Shown here piece by piece: positions 21,736 through 33,966 of a stretch of 64,000 nt of DNA (positions within the stretch are counted from its first letter, which is position 1; the number at the start of each line of letters is the position of its first letter). This stretch comes from Episyrphus balteatus. Taxonomy: Eukaryota; Arthropoda; Insecta; Diptera; Syrphidae. The notes beneath the pieces were generated by a model. The model had not been told where the DNA came from, ran no database searches, and was given only the letters and a program-made list of their open reading frames with translations. The stretch is from assembly GCF_945859705.1 (NCBI RefSeq), contig NC_079136.1, positions 83,638,867 through 83,702,866 on the forward strand. The letters are read 5' to 3'. Position numbers and translations under genes: made by a program.

Positions 21736-23760
21736 AAGTTCTGGCTTTATGTTGTTTTTAAGGGGTTCAAAAAAATATGTTGTTTTGTTTTGCTATTGCA
21801 TTTTATGAAAATTGAAAAAAAAAACAATACCTAGAGAATTTTTTAGATTTTTTCCGAAAAAAAAAAAAAATAATAATTTGCATTTCACCACAGCTGTAAA
21901 CCACAGTAAAATACTTACAATTATTGTCATCTGTTTAACACAGGCATTTTTTTTCACCACTTTTTTTTTTTTAATTAAAGATACAAACATTTGCATTTTA
22001 TAGAAAACAGTTCTACAATGTTTTACCCTTAAAAATTTTTTCTCAAACAAGAAGCAATCTTATTTAAAATCTTAAGATTTGAATTGGATCCCTATCTGTA
22101 CAGTGTACTTTGTACCTTCTCCGTCCCTATCAAACAAAATAATTTATTTATCTGTTAAAAAGTTGTGCAAATATTTGTTCTAGTTTTTAACATTTTTCAC
22201 CAAATTTATTTTTTAATTTTTAATTTTTTAATTTCGTCAAAATAATGTATATCCCCGATGAAAAAAAATCTTCGTATAGTGCCCATCCAAAAGAAATGAA
22301 CATTTTTTAACATATTGAAGCCTTGAACCTCTTTTGCTAATGAAATGATCGGGTCTTCTTTGTTTGATTTTTTCGAGAAAATTTCATAATCCACCAAAAT
22401 GTCAAATTCTATTCCACAAGTCTGAAGACTATTATCAGGAAAGACTCTTGACTTTCGAACCAAGTTTATGGAAAATATCGGAAGAAGGTACGATGTAAAA
22501 ATTGTGGTTGCAGCTGCGCATGCGCATTTAGTGATGAAGGAACAAGACTTTTATCATCTCCTAGCGAAAATGGATGAGAGAAATATTTACGTTATTAAGT
22601 GGGGACATTTTTTTTTTGGTGATTTTTGGTAAAATTGTCTACATTGATAGCGAATATCGTAGGAAATCCAATAGGGATAAGATAATTATGCACTGTACGG
22701 GTATTAAAAGAACACTTAACCAAGCCAATCGGGTTAGAGTAAAGCGACTGTGAAGGCGAATTAAGAACTATATTATTGTGCCAATCCCGATTCGGAAAGT
22801 TTTCAAATCTACAGTAGGGGAAGACTTCAATTCAGCTGGTGTGCGCAGGCGAAATGGGATCTTAATAAACTTGGAGTAACTGGAGGCAGCTGAGTGAACA
22901 AATAGTAGTCACCTTCATCAACTGTTGGTTACCAAACCTGTAACCAATGACTGCGTCGTCAACTCCATATACCCGACCTTAAAAGTCCGATCAAATTTTA
23001 TACCAATTGAGTAGACTCTAATCGGCACATTGCAGGCTGGGAACTATTCTGGATAACGACAGACCTTATGTGTCAGAAGGAATACATGACAGAAACCACA
23101 ATTTGTCTTGAAAAATATGGGTTTAAAACGTCTAGATGACACAATGACCTCGTCTAGCCTGACATTTATATAAAAATGGAATTATTTTTAACAAAAAATA
23201 ATTCCCACTTTTCCACGTGGAAAATAGGTACTTTGACATTTTTGATAGATTTTGCTTGTGTGCCCTAAGTTACAAAAACTGTCTTTTTATGTATTTCAAA
23301 GTGTTGTGAAGTTTTAAAAACCAAGTATAGACTGTAGAGGTAAACTTAAAAACTATTCATAAACTTTTTTACATGTGTGTACCCAAATCACCAAGAGCAA
23401 AAAAAAAAAAATCTCAAACAGAACACAGGAAAAAGTTTCTTAACACGTACCTTACCTGCCATATAGGAGCAAAGGAAAATATATTTTAATTAAAACTATG
23501 ACACATTGCCACCATTAATAAAAGTCATTTTGTTCTAAAAATGAAAAAACATACTTCATTTTCTGTCAACCCAACATCTACTTTGATTCATTATACTTTT
23601 GAAAACACTCGATACCTACGTGTGTATAGATATATAGAAAAGTCTGCTAGCTCTATATGTATTCGGTTTTTCCTACAAGGACACAACTTGTCCTTTTACA
23701 ACTCTTATTCTTTCTCTCTTTCTGTCTTTCTGAACATATACGAACCAACCAACAACTGAC
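21736..23760. other. Unassigned sequence with scattered short frames
   Basis: The first 450 bases are AT-rich with long A and T runs. An 85-codon minus-strand frame (22463-22206) has a mixed, protein-like composition but no motif I recognise. From about 22480 to 23160 the DNA is less AT-rich and shows disrupted frames that could be the remains of a transposon or gene; I could not name one. No repeat partner in the window. Confidence 0.3.
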
Positions 23761-24949
23761 AGTGTATGATTTTATGTCCTCATCGGTGAAGATACAAATT
23801 CACCGAAGCGAAATAGTGGTCTCACGAAAGTAATCTGCAACGCAATTTCGTTACGAATAGTTTCGAAAGATACTATACCCAAACTAAAAGTACAAGTACA
23901 AGTCCTTTTCCTCAGCAAGCAGCAGTCAGCTCAGCTAGCACTAGCACACCACACAGATGTTCTCGAGAGCTTTGCGTTTTTATGTTCTCTCGTCTCGTCC
24001 TCGTCCTCGGAGGACTATACTGCTTCTGTAATAAATTTATACAAAACATACATATAGGTAGCAATTGCAGTACCATTGTACAATATTATATGTTGTACAG
24101 TCGATCTCGCAATGAATAGGGAATGTCGGTCGGTGATGCGGTACATAGTGCACTTCCGTTTTCCCTCTGGAGAACTGTGGTTACTTCTGTCCATTAAAAC
24201 TCAAATTGTTGTAAGAGTATGGAATACCAAGGACAAAGTGTTGACAATAATTATCCGTACACCCACCATTGAAACGAAATGTCGTGTAATACATGCAGTC
24301 ATGTCATCGGTTAAATAGTTAATGCACTTGCAAATTACCCCGAAGAGGATGTATTTTCGTACTTTATTTGAGTTTTGTATACGAGATGGAGTTCAGAAGA
24401 GAGGTGGAAGTATAGAGTATGAATACTGTCAACATAATACAAACAAAAAAAAAAAAGTGACGGATTTGAGAAGGGAATTGGGTTTTCTAGAGGTGCGCAT
24501 TGGTACGTTAATGAGTTTTACTTGTAAGACATGTGTCCTGGGGATAGGGTATATTTATTATGATATTTCTTTAGCTACCATAGCTACTGTAACTCGACCT
24601 TAACATTTTTCAAATAACCGTTGTTTTGTTTTGTTGAGTTTTCAAAAGGCGAGCATGGGTTTCGAATCCCTATGGAGAAGCTGTCAAAAATGTTTGTTAA
24701 AATTGTGTGGAAAATTTGTGTTCCAACTTATTATCAACATTACTTACATTGAAAAAAGTGTTTCATTTTCCCTTGGCGGTAGTTTAGATTGCTGACTATA
24801 GGAGTTTATAATCTATGATATAAATTAAAATGGATTGTGTTGTTGGAAAGGACTATGACGAGTTTCTATCTTTATTGAGTTCACCCAAGAAAAACAGATT
24901 AAAGCCCAAAATAAATTTTAAAAAATTCTGTTGTCTTTGTTTTAATTAA
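23761..24949. other. Less AT-rich unique block, possible regulatory or exon-containing DNA
   Basis: Around 23890-24010 there are AGTACAAGTACAAGT, CAGCAAGCAGCAGTCAGC and TCTCGTCTCGTCCTCGTCC tracts of intermediate base composition. Frames of 80 and 93 codons (24076-24318, 24322-24603) follow, without recognisable domains. Nothing here matches the repeats elsewhere, so this is a candidate for real single-copy sequence, but I see no promoter or splice pattern firm enough to annotate. Confidence 0.25.
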
Positions 24950-25883
24950 ATCACGATCATGGGCGTAGCTAGAGATTTTATCTAGGGTGGGCCAGATGTT
25001 ATCATCGACCTGAAGCCATAACCATGAGTGTGCAATTTTTTTGAAAGTTGTTTTTTTTTTGTTCTTTTTCTACCTTAATTAGAAAGTTTACCCCCATACA
25101 AATTCTTCAAGTTATACCAAATAACTGGAAAACGGCTCTAACGATTTTGATTAAACTTTGCAGGCGTAAAACTGCATTTTTAGTTTTTCTCAAAAAAGTC
25201 TAATAACAAAAAAAATTATTTAACAAAATTTTGCCCTGAATGTCGGCTCTTCCCCAACATCGACAAAATTTCTTTAAAATTTATATAAAGGAAGCCCTTA
25301 CAATCTGTAAACTAACATAAGTATTAGTTTACAGCAACTACGTGACACAGTCGTGCATTTTATTTACTTTGCTCTTTTAATTGGCAAATAATTCGCCACT
25401 CTCTGTTGTTTTAATAACTTAAAATTAGCAAAAAGTTTATTTTTAATAATATACTCGATCGGTGATGTAATCAGTAACTCATTTTTTTTTTTTGAAAAAT
25501 GTGTGTTTTTTGTTCAATGGTATCGTATTTTGTTAATATCTTTCAATATTAAAAGGAATCAACTCCAAACACGCAATATATTTTTGATAGTTACTGGTTT
25601 TTCTTTTTATATTGTTTAGTGTAATATGGTACTCCGTTTTTTAAAAGTTTGTTATATCGAAATGCAATTGGATGAAGTTACATCACTTTTATTTTGAGCG
25701 ACACAAAAGTTGAATTCAGTCGCAAATTATGACAGCGATTGGCTTTAAAAATTGACCTTACCAAGTTTTCAATTTTATTTGCATTATTTTTTTGTTTAAG
25801 GTGCTCTTGAAAATTAAGCCAGAAGTGTAGGTACATTTAAAAATAAAAATTTGTAATTAAAAGTTGTTGTATGCGGGTGACTA

Positions 25884-27002
25884 CACTGAACCAAATCCTT
25901 ACGTAAATACAACGAAAAAGTTCGTTGAGCCAACGAAAATTTAATTAATTTTCAGCCGATGAAAAATTTAATTGGCTCAACGAAATGGCTTTCATACGTT
26001 AATGAAAAACTTCATCAATTAACGAAAATTTTCGTATTTTAATGAAATTTTTCATACAAATTTTTGATCAAGAATTAATGAATTTTTACATCACTTTACG
26101 AAATTTTTTCATCGATTAATGTAAAATTTAATTAACCACGGTGATATTTTTCGTTAGTCAATGTATTTTTTGATTAATTTATGAAAGAACTTTCGTTAGC
26201 TAACGAATTTTTTCGTAAATTTTATGAATAGTTTAATTAAATTACGAAAAAATATTCGTTAGGTAACGAAACTTTTCGTTGTATTAATTTTTTTTAATAG
26301 ATTATAATATATATATTTATTGGACTTGTTAAATTATTATTAATTTAATACAGTCCAAAACAAAAAAATTGGCGTTTCGACCCGGTGGAGCTCAGTTGGA
26401 CTCATCATCTGACTTATCCGTGAGACACCTTGTCAATACGCAAATATTATTTATATTCAGCTCAACTTACATTGATTTTTAAACAAAAACCTAATGTGAA
26501 CTATATCCAGCAAGATTCAATTTTTAATCCATAAAACAGAAATGCACCCAAGTCTAGGTTTTTTTTTTTTTTTTTTGTAAGGCAACGATTTTTTTTCGTT
26601 AACTGATGTATTTTTTCATAAGCCAATGTAATATTTCATTAGTATATCAAGAATTTTCATAAGCTTATGAAGATTTTCGTTGGTTAATGTTGAATTTCAT
26701 AAGTTAATGAATTTTTTCGTTACTTAATTAAAACTTTGATAAAGTAAGGAAAAAATTCTTATTTTTGTTCTTTAAAATGGGTAAGAAATTTTTCGTTAAT
26801 TGATGAATCTTTTCATTGAATTGGATTTTTTGGCACTAAAAAGGGAGAAAAAGTGTATGAAACGTTTTCATTAATTGATGAAGGTTTTCATATTACGAAA
26901 AATTACATATTTTCGTTGAGCCAACGAAAGTTTCGTTGGGCCAACGAAAATGTAGTGTATGAAACGATTTTCGTAATTTTACGAAATTTATTATTTTCAG
27001 TG
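25884..27002 (+). mobile_element. TA-flanked word-lattice element, copy 1
   Basis: Ends CACTGAACC and TTTTCAGTG, with TA on both sides (25882-25883 and 27003-27004). Most of the element is made of short words of the type TTTCGTTARYTAACGAAA, separated by 10-25 bp: AACGAAA, TTTCGT, CGTTGAGCCAACGAAA, TTAATGAAA and so on, in both orientations. The middle (about 26290-26580) lacks the words and carries a hammerhead-like core. A second copy lies inverted at 32877-33966. A TA duplication suggests Tc1/mariner-type mobilisation. A 92-codon frame near the right end (26853-27131) is composed of the words and is not a gene. Confidence 0.85.
26371..26425 (-). ncRNA. Hammerhead-ribozyme-like core (degenerate)
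   Basis: Read on the minus strand: GATGATGAGTCC, then a stem-loop segment, then ACCGGGTCGAAACGCC. Hammerhead catalytic cores have CUGAUGA and GAAA flanking stem II; here the first box is changed (ATGATGA) and GTCGAAAC is intact. A stem III and a clear NUH cleavage site are not evident. Probably a relic or look-alike; see also 33452-33503 and 54840-54889. Confidence 0.35.
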
Positions 27003-27004
27003 TA

Positions 27005-28179
27005 TATGACTCTAAAGCCATATTTTAAATATGTAGCAGAGGATACATTTTTGACATTTGAATGTCTGGTGAATAAAACATTATCTTTAGCTCAATTTTG
27101 CTGTGTGAATTTGGATACATTTTTAACGTAGATAAATATTTTTTTTCTGCAAATCGAAAGAAATAATGATTTAAAAAAAAGTATAAATATTAACAATTTA
27201 CAAACTTCCAACACGCGTTGTCATGTGCATTTTATTTTTGTGTTGCCATTAATGGGTAACTAACAATTTTTTTCATCATCAATAAAATGAAATATATTGA
27301 AAAATATTAATTTTTCCTTATATACACTTATAATTTTGTACTACTTTTTCAATTTTCTTTCTTTATTTTCAGTTTTTGATTAGTTATTGAAAAAAATACT
27401 CAAAAAATTCTGCAAAAAATTTTTTCTCTGAAAATAAAAATTAAACCGGCTCTTAGAACAGGATAAATTTTTGACAACTGAAATTATCCTTTCACCTCAA
27501 AAGTGTCAAAAATATATTCTTGGCTTAGTATTTAACCCGATTCACACACGGTCTAAGGCCGTGTGTGAATTGCGTTAAATAGTTAACAACGTGTAAAATT
27601 TTTGACACTATTGAGTTTAATAAAAAAAAATTTCAGCTGAATGGATTATTATTGTTTAGAATTTTGTCTGCCTTTTTCTGCCATGATACTCCTTTTTAAT
27701 AAGAAAAAAAAAAACAAAATAAAAGCATCTGCAAAAAAAAATTAACTCAAATTTAACCAGGTGCGGTGCGAGAGCCCAATAAATTTTTAACAGCTGAAAA
27801 TTTTTTATTAACCTCAATAGTGTCAAAAATTTTACATGCTGTTAACTATTTAACACAATTCACACATTGGAAAAGCTAATTATTGAATCCGACCTTTTAG
27901 ACTGCTCATATAAACGGGGTATTTATACATATCGCTGACTAAGAAAAATATACATAAACACAAGGCTGGTTCAAAAAAATCGATTTTTTTGTCTGTTAGT
28001 TTTTAGCGGGTCATATTTTTCTCTGTGTATAATTCTCAGCAAGCGATATTAAAAAAAAATGTTAGTGGGAGCTAAAACCAGACTAAAAGTTCCGTAGAAC
28101 TGTCGGGTTTTCTAGGGTGGGCCATTGATTTTCTAGGGTGGGCCTGGCCCACCCAGGACCCCCCCTTCCTACGCGCATG
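27005..28179. other. Right interior of the 3.2 kb hAT/P-like element
   Basis: AT-rich DNA without a coding frame. Two related stretches near 27470-27610 and 27760-27870 (GACAACTG..., GTTAACTATTTAACRC AATTCACAC-type words, opposite order) form a loose inverted repeat. The last 90 bp are rich in GGGTGGGCC and its complement. Confidence 0.4.
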
Positions 28180-28389
28180 ATCACGATGCGTGCTTTAGTG
28201 CGTCAATTGAAGAAACCCATGTCTCGTCAATAGTTCATTAGAACTGGTATAATGTTATTAAAAAAACCTGTGACAAAAGAGCATTTTCTGTATTTGTATT
28301 TGTATATTAATTTGTGAGAGTAAAAAAAAATCATGTGTGCACTTCACACGTGGTTGAAGTGAAACCTTAAAAATCATATAAAAACAAAT

Positions 28390-29060
28390 CGAAATAATAT
28401 AACTTTTTTTTAGTCCATTTTTTTTGTATATGATAACCTACAATAAATTGTATACCATCTGAAAGCTTATTGTTTCAGCTCAAAATATTTATATCGACCA
28501 TGTCTATACAACATCTACAAAAAAAGCTAGAATTTTTTAACCCAATTAGTTTTCATAAAAAAAGCAAAACAATCAATCTCTTTTCTCTTCCAACGCCATT
28601 AAATCCATTTTTTAAAAGACAACCTATATAGTAATATATCATTATTATTTCAACTTTTATATGACGCTTCAACCATATTTCTACCATGTCTACAAAAAAA
28701 GTAAGAATTTTTTAAAGCCGAAATTTCAAACTGAAATTACGAAACTTCCTCTACTGCTGGCTGGGTCATCGGCAACAAATCTTCACAAGTGTTTTGAGGT
28801 ATTTTCAAGTTTTTCAATTAAAGATTATATAACTTGTAGAGCACGTACCGTTATGTGTGATATATTAAATGAAATGAAATGATATAACCTGTTTAGAAAA
28901 AGAACATCTTTTCACCGTTATCTCAGAATTTTGAATATGAAATTAATTGAAATTTTGCACAATCATAATTTATTTAATTACCTATCTACTGTATAAATTC
29001 CATTCATCTATCTATTAAAACAAAAAAGTTATGATCAAATGAAGTTTTCACTTAAAAAAA
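28390..29060 (+). repeat. Dispersed ~600-bp repeat, copy 1
   Basis: The words TATACCATCTGAAAGCTTAT, ACATCTACAAAAAAAGCTAG, AGAATTTTTTAAAG, ACGAAACTTCCTC and GTGTTTTGAGGTATTTTC occur in the order seen at 61100-61770, same orientation and similar spacing. The AAGCTTATTGTTTCA / TTATTATTTCAAC unit is itself present twice in tandem. No TIR or duplication was found. A 73-codon frame (28661-28882) belongs to the repeat. Confidence 0.65.
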
Positions 29061-29590
29061 TTAAATGAAAAAAAATTAAGATAAAACAGTAAAATTAATT
29101 CATTAAATAATAACTTTCTCAATACTTTAGATAAGATACAAACCTTAACCATTCTGAAATTCTCATTAAACTCGCATATTTTTAAAAAAGTTGGCCACCC
29201 ACATTCCAATAGGTTTTTTTTTATACCACAAGTCTTTAATTTTTCATAAAATATTTTTTCTTACATTTTTGCATCGAAAAACTTATTTCAAAATTTTGTT
29301 GAAGAAAAGGTGCAACAGTTATGAAAACTTTTAACTTCTTATTTAGTGAGTAAATTATTGTAGAAAATTATAAAAAAAAAAGAAATTTATAAAATTCATT
29401 CATTCGTGGTTGTGGTGAACGAAAACGTAAGATAATGAAATTTAAAATACACTGAACGAAAAAAGCTAATATTTTCTAAACTGGTTGCGAAAGAAACTTT
29501 TTTATTTTGTTTTAGAACAGGCATAAGTGTAGGTATTAGCCATTTCAAGCTTATCTATTCTTTACCGGACACCTTGTACTCGTAAAATTC

Positions 29591-29755
29591 ACCTTTTGGC
29601 CGCCATCTTGGATTTTAGTTTTTATTAAATATGTCGACTTCCATTCACCCAAGGTAAAATTAAGTAATCAAAAAAAAAACATAGACAATTGAATTTCACG
29701 TTTTTTATGTCAAGAACACTTTTTCGATATTCTGAATATTAAATAATCATTTTTA
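29591..29755 (+). repeat. Dispersed repeat with TTTTGGCCGCCATCT, copy 1
   Basis: TCACCTTTTGGCCGCCATCT, TAGTTTTTATTAAATATGTC and ACTTTTTCGATATTCTGAAT follow in the same order at 34925-35095. Same orientation and similar spacing. The element type is unknown. Confidence 0.65.
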
Positions 29756-29769
29756 ATAAAAAAAAAAAA

Positions 29770-29990
29770 ACAAAACCGACTTCCATGTATCAAAACAGGG
29801 TTTTATGGTTTTTTGAAATAGTTTCTATGGCCAGAACTGAACGAAATTGAAATGGGACCACACTGCAGTCACCAACTTTCCAATACAAAAAGAATTATCA
29901 CAACTGGTTCACTCAGTCCAAAGGTATGAGGTAAAAAAAAAAACATACTGACGAATTGAATAACTCCTCCTTTTTGGAAGTCGGTCAAAA
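29770..29990. repeat. Small inverted repeat with ACCGACTTCC ends
   Basis: AAACCGACTTCCATG near 29776 is mirrored by TTTGGAAGTCGGTCA near 29972. Between them is a less AT-rich stretch with GAAATGGGACCACACTGC. It could be a short MITE. No target duplication was confirmed. Confidence 0.35.
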
Positions 29991-30205
29991 TAATACAAGC
30001 AAAAAAATTAAAAAAAACAAAACAATTTTTAAGTTTTGAGCACTTTTTATCAAAATTTTGATAAAAAACTCTGACAAAAAGATTGTTTACCTTAAAATTT
30101 TCTACATTTCTGCTTACAACTTTTTTCTGTATCGCTATAATAAAAACAAAAGTCATTAATACATACTTTTTTGTTAAAAATAACCCTTTTGTAGGTAGGT
30201 ACTAA

Positions 30206-30341
30206 GACCTAATTTATTCACTGCCCATTAAATTTAAAGCCGTCATTAAAAAGGGGAAATTTTAAAATTTGTATGCTATTTGACAGTTTTTTAATTTTTA
30301 ATGGGGACTTTAAATTTAATGGAGTGTGAATAAATTGGGTC
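30206..30341. mobile_element. 136-bp Harbinger-like MITE, copy 1
   Basis: The inverted ends GACCTAATTTATTCAC and GTGAATAAATTGGGTC extend inward through CCATTAAATTTAAAG and its complement, so the element is nearly one hairpin. TAA precedes it (30203-30205) and TGA follows, a slightly decayed 3-bp duplication. The copy at 50866-51001 has the same length and an intact TAA duplication. Confidence 0.8.
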
Positions 30342-30995
30342 TGAGTGTAAAAAATAATTAAATGCACGTTTTGAATTATCTCTTGTTACACAAGGCTGTA
30401 AGATACTCACTTCTTTTTCTTTTCTATTATCACGACATTTATGATCTCGGATGGGATCACAACTCTCTCACTTTACTGCTTCCACTATGGATCCATAAGT
30501 AGATTTTGCTAAGCATTTTAAAATCAAGATTTGGTTTAAAAAAATTTAAGAAAAAAGTAATAGAAAGATAAAAAAACACTGAAAGGGTATTTTTGACAAA
30601 AAAGTATTAATAAATTTTGTATTTATAGCGATAAGTACAGAAATAAAGTTGTATAGCAGAGTTGTGGAGATTTTTAAGATAAACAATATTTTATCGGAGA
30701 TTTTTTTTAAATTTTTTTTCAGCTTGTAACTTCTTCATCTATATTTGAACATCATAAATGCATTGTACTAGATGCCCAAAAACTGAATTTTCTTTTTTTT
30801 GAGGTTTTTATTTTTTTTTTTGTGTACATATTGTCCGATGTCCTTTATTTTTACCAAATTTACCTGCTATTTTATACAAAAAAAGATAACTTTAATAGAG
30901 CACTTGAGCGTTCATATTTGGACTCGGCGGTAAATTCTAGGTCTCTTCCATTCTTGCAAGCACACAAGAATGGTTTGGAGTTGTTGTTAGTCACA

Positions 30996-31130
30996 ATCCT
31001 ATTTATTCACACTCCAATAAACTTAAAGTCGCCATTTATGTAAATCGGGAATTTCCAAAAATTGTGATTTCTCATTTTTGAATGGAATATTTGAATTTTA
31101 GATATAATGGACAGTGATTTATTGCTAAAT
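30996..31130. mobile_element. Diverged copy of the 136-bp MITE
   Basis: CCTATTTATTCACACTCCA and AAACTTAAAGTCGCCATTTA begin this stretch, and AATGGACAGTGATTTATTG closes it. It is recognisable as the same family as 30206-30341 but considerably older. Confidence 0.5.
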
Positions 31131-31204
31131 AAACTTGATTTAAAAGTTCGAAAATATACTTTTATAATTGAAGGCAATTTATGGCCTATTTTTAAATTAA
31201 AAAA

Positions 31205-31384
31205 AAAAAATTTTTCACAAAAGTCTTGATTTAAATAAAAACAATACGACAACAGTGACAGTTTTTAAATTATAGAAGTTCAAGTATTTTTAATTACCTA
31301 CATTAAAAAAAAAAACTCTGGAACTGCTCGGGCTGGTTCCGAAATACCTACTGCCATTTATGTTAGCTTTAGTTACTCCACTAT
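31205..31384 (-). mobile_element. Solo end of the 44473-45987 foldback family
   Basis: AAACAATACGACAAC, AGTATTTTTAATTACCTAC, GAACTGCTCGGGCTGGTTCC and GCTTTAGTTACTCCACTA occur in the order of the right end of the element at 44473-45987 (positions 45850-45987). Only this one arm is present here, so it is a truncated or partly deleted copy. Confidence 0.65.
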
Positions 31385-32550
31385 CAGCTATTATAATAAG
31401 TTTCTGATCAATTAAAATTTCTGAAATTTTATATTTTTTAACATTCACTATGTAAACTAACCGTTGGCGGTTAAATTAAAATGGTTAAATAATAAAAAAT
31501 AAAAAAAAAAAAACAAACATGAAATGCATTTTTGTTGAAAATAATTTTATCCAAAAATTTCATTTCAAGCGACATGTTTGCTTTTCCAAAACGAAAATAT
31601 TGTAGGTAAACTACTATAGGTATAGTCATGAATGCAAATACATATTGTTGGTCAACAGTAAAATAAAAAACAACTGTAGGCACTTTCTCTTGGTAACTTA
31701 GAGTACCTACAGCTACACCACCATGATGGTGAGGTAGTGTATATATTTTTGTAAATCCCGATCCAAACCATTCCCAATTCGTAAATCCATTTTGGACTTT
31801 TTTCACAGTCTCACCTGTTTTTGTTCTTCCTTTGTTTAAAAACTCTCGCTGCCTTAGTTCAGTTTCGCTATATTTACATTTTTTGTTTTTTTATGTCATA
31901 GCCAACACAACTAGGTTCAGGATAATTGAATTTTTAATCCCGTTTATAGTCAAGTGATCTGCCTTCTGGTTATTTGGTTCAACTGCAGTAGATAGTTATT
32001 TTTCTCGAATCCTGAAATCATAACACAGGGAATTTTTTGTTGTTGCTTTAGGTATTTCAGTTATGTTTTTTTTTATTTGCACTGCTGTGTACGTGTGTGT
32101 GTGTGCCAGATAAAGTTAATCTTTCTTTTGTTGTTTATTATGATTGTTCATTTAAAAAGGAATTTTATAAATTGGACATTGAAAAATAGTAATGTCGGTT
32201 TTTATTTAAAAATTGCTACACGTGTAATTCATGGTAGGTACGATTTTTTTTTTATTGGTTTAACACAAAGAGAATTTAAGCTGCCAGTGTAGATGGTGGC
32301 GTCGAGCTGGAAAGAGCTGTTAAGATTTGTCCTGGTTTTCGTTAGGTATACTTACCTATTTGCTTTTTTTCTAAAATTAATAAACGTGTTGACGAAATTT
32401 GCAAAAAATTTGTTTCGATTTTTTTTTTGGAATAATAAAAAAAATCAGACTCAAAGTCGAAGTACAAGAATTTCACTTTGATACAGGACTAGTAAGAGTA
32501 AGTCCTCGGTATACTGACTAATAATCTTTAATAAAAGTGTTTGTTTTTTG
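31385..32550. other. AT-rich stretch, no recognised gene
   Basis: A 111-codon minus-strand frame (31806-31471) and short plus-strand frames (32077-32481) are present but show no known domain, and the former is crossed by homopolymer-rich DNA. A short GTGTGTGTGTG tract lies near 32092. I found no repeat partner. Confidence 0.35.
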
Positions 32551-32876
32551 CGATTTTCAATGCCTTGTTCGATTTCACTAGTCAAAAAGTTGTTTTTTTA
32601 TAGAAATCATAGTATATTTTTCTAATGGTTTTTTGTGCGCTGAGCTCGAATCTGAAGTCAGAAAATTCAATCACATCACGTTTTTGACATATTACCATGC
32701 CAAAAATCAGAAAAATAGTATTTGCGACGTTCAAAATTCAATATCTCAAAAACTTTGCACGTTAGAGCTATTCTAGTGCTTGATTCAAATTAAAAAGGTC
32801 AATGACCATTAGAAAAGTATAATTTGGTTTCTATGGAAAATTATTTCTCGACAATATTACGGAAAAATCACCCTTA

Positions 32877-33966
32877 CACTGAAAATAATAAATTTCGTAA
32901 AATTACGAAAATCGTTTCATACACTACATTTTCGTTGGCCCAACGAAACTTTCGTTGGCTCAACGAAAATATGTAATTTTTCGTAATATGAAAACCTTCA
33001 TCAATTAATGAAAACGTTTCATACACTTTTTCTCCCTTTTTAGTGCCAAAAAATCCAATTCAATGAAAAGATTCATCAATTAACGAAAAATTTCATACTC
33101 ATTCTAAAGAATAAAAATAAGAATTTTTTCTTTACCTTATTAAAGTTTTAATTAAGTAACGAAAAAATTCATTAACTTATGAAATTCAACATTAACTAAC
33201 GAAAATCTTCATAAGCTTATGAAAATTCTTCATATACTAATGAAATATTACATTGGCTTATGAAAAAATACATCAGTTAACGAAAAAAATCGTTGCCTTA
33301 CAAAAAAAAAACGTAGACTTGGGTGCATTTCTGTTTTAATGATTAAAAATTGAATCTTGCTTTATATAGTTCACATTAGGTTTTTGTTTAAAAATCTATG
33401 TAAGCTGAGCTGAATATAAAAAATATTTGCGTATTGACAAGGTGTCTCACGATAAGTCGGACTCATCAGTTGACTTAAGTGAGCTCCACCGGGTCGAAAC
33501 GCCAATTTTTGGTTTGGACTATATTAAATTAATAATTTAACAAGTCCAATAAAAAAAATACAATTAATACAACGAAAAGTTTCGTTAGCTAACAAATATT
33601 TTTTCGTAATTTAATAAAAATGTTCATTAAATTTACGAAAAAATTCGTTAGCTAACGAAAGTTCTTTCATAAATTAATCAAAAAATACATTGACTAACGA
33701 AAAATATCACCGCGGTTAATTAAATTTTACGTTAATCGATGAAAAATTTCGTAAAGTGATGTAAAAATTCATTAACTCTCGGTCAAAAATTTTTATGAAA
33801 AATTTCATTAAAATACTACAGTTTTCGTTGATTGATGAAGTTCTTCATTAACGTATGAAAGCCATTTCGTTGAGCCAATTAAATTTTTCATCGGCTGAAA
33901 ATTAATTAAATTTTCGTTGGCTCAACGAATTTTTTCGTTGTATTTACGTAAGGATTTGGTTCAGTG
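32877..33966 (-). mobile_element. TA-flanked word-lattice element, copy 2 (inverted)
   Basis: Ends CACTGAAAATAATAAATTTC and GGTTCAGTG, flanked by TA (32875-32876 and 33967-33968). The sequence is the reverse complement of 25884-27002 over its full length, with many small differences. The same lattice of AACGAAA, TTTCGT and CGTTGGCTCAACGAAA words is present. It is inserted in the palindromic repeat family. No coding capacity. Confidence 0.87.
33452..33503 (+). ncRNA. Hammerhead-like core with an inverted first box
   Basis: The plus strand reads AAGTCGGACTCATCAGTTGACTT in outline, then GAGCTCCACCGGGTCGAAAC. The GTCGAAAC box is intact, but CTGATGAGTCC is on the opposite strand here, within a short inverted repeat (AAGTC ... 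GACTT). In copy 1 the corresponding box has the expected orientation. A small inversion through the AAGTC/GACTT stem explains the difference. As it stands this copy should not fold as a hammerhead. Confidence 0.3.

Larger units (their letters stand above)
24958..28179. mobile_element. 3.2 kb hAT/P-like element with GGGCGTAG ends
   Basis: The left end reads CATGGGCGTAGCTAG and the right end CCTACGCGCATG, giving TIRs of about 11 bp with one mismatch. The eight bases ATCACGAT occur directly before (24950-24957) and directly after (28180-28187), a perfect duplication of the length made by hAT and P transposases. TCTAGGGTGGGCC occurs near both ends (24983 and 28110-28140). The inside is AT-rich and encodes no transposase. 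A TA-flanked element (25884-27002) has inserted into it. Without that guest it would be about 2.1 kb. Confidence 0.82.

Noticed and set aside
22480..23160. Retrotransposon reverse-transcriptase remnant
   Set aside because: Disrupted frames and lower AT content hinted at decayed coding DNA, but no RT motif such as YxDD could be found in any frame.
23880..24060. Promoter region suggested by CT-rich and CAG-rich tracts
   Set aside because: No TATA box, initiator and downstream gene combination could be supported; left as unassigned.
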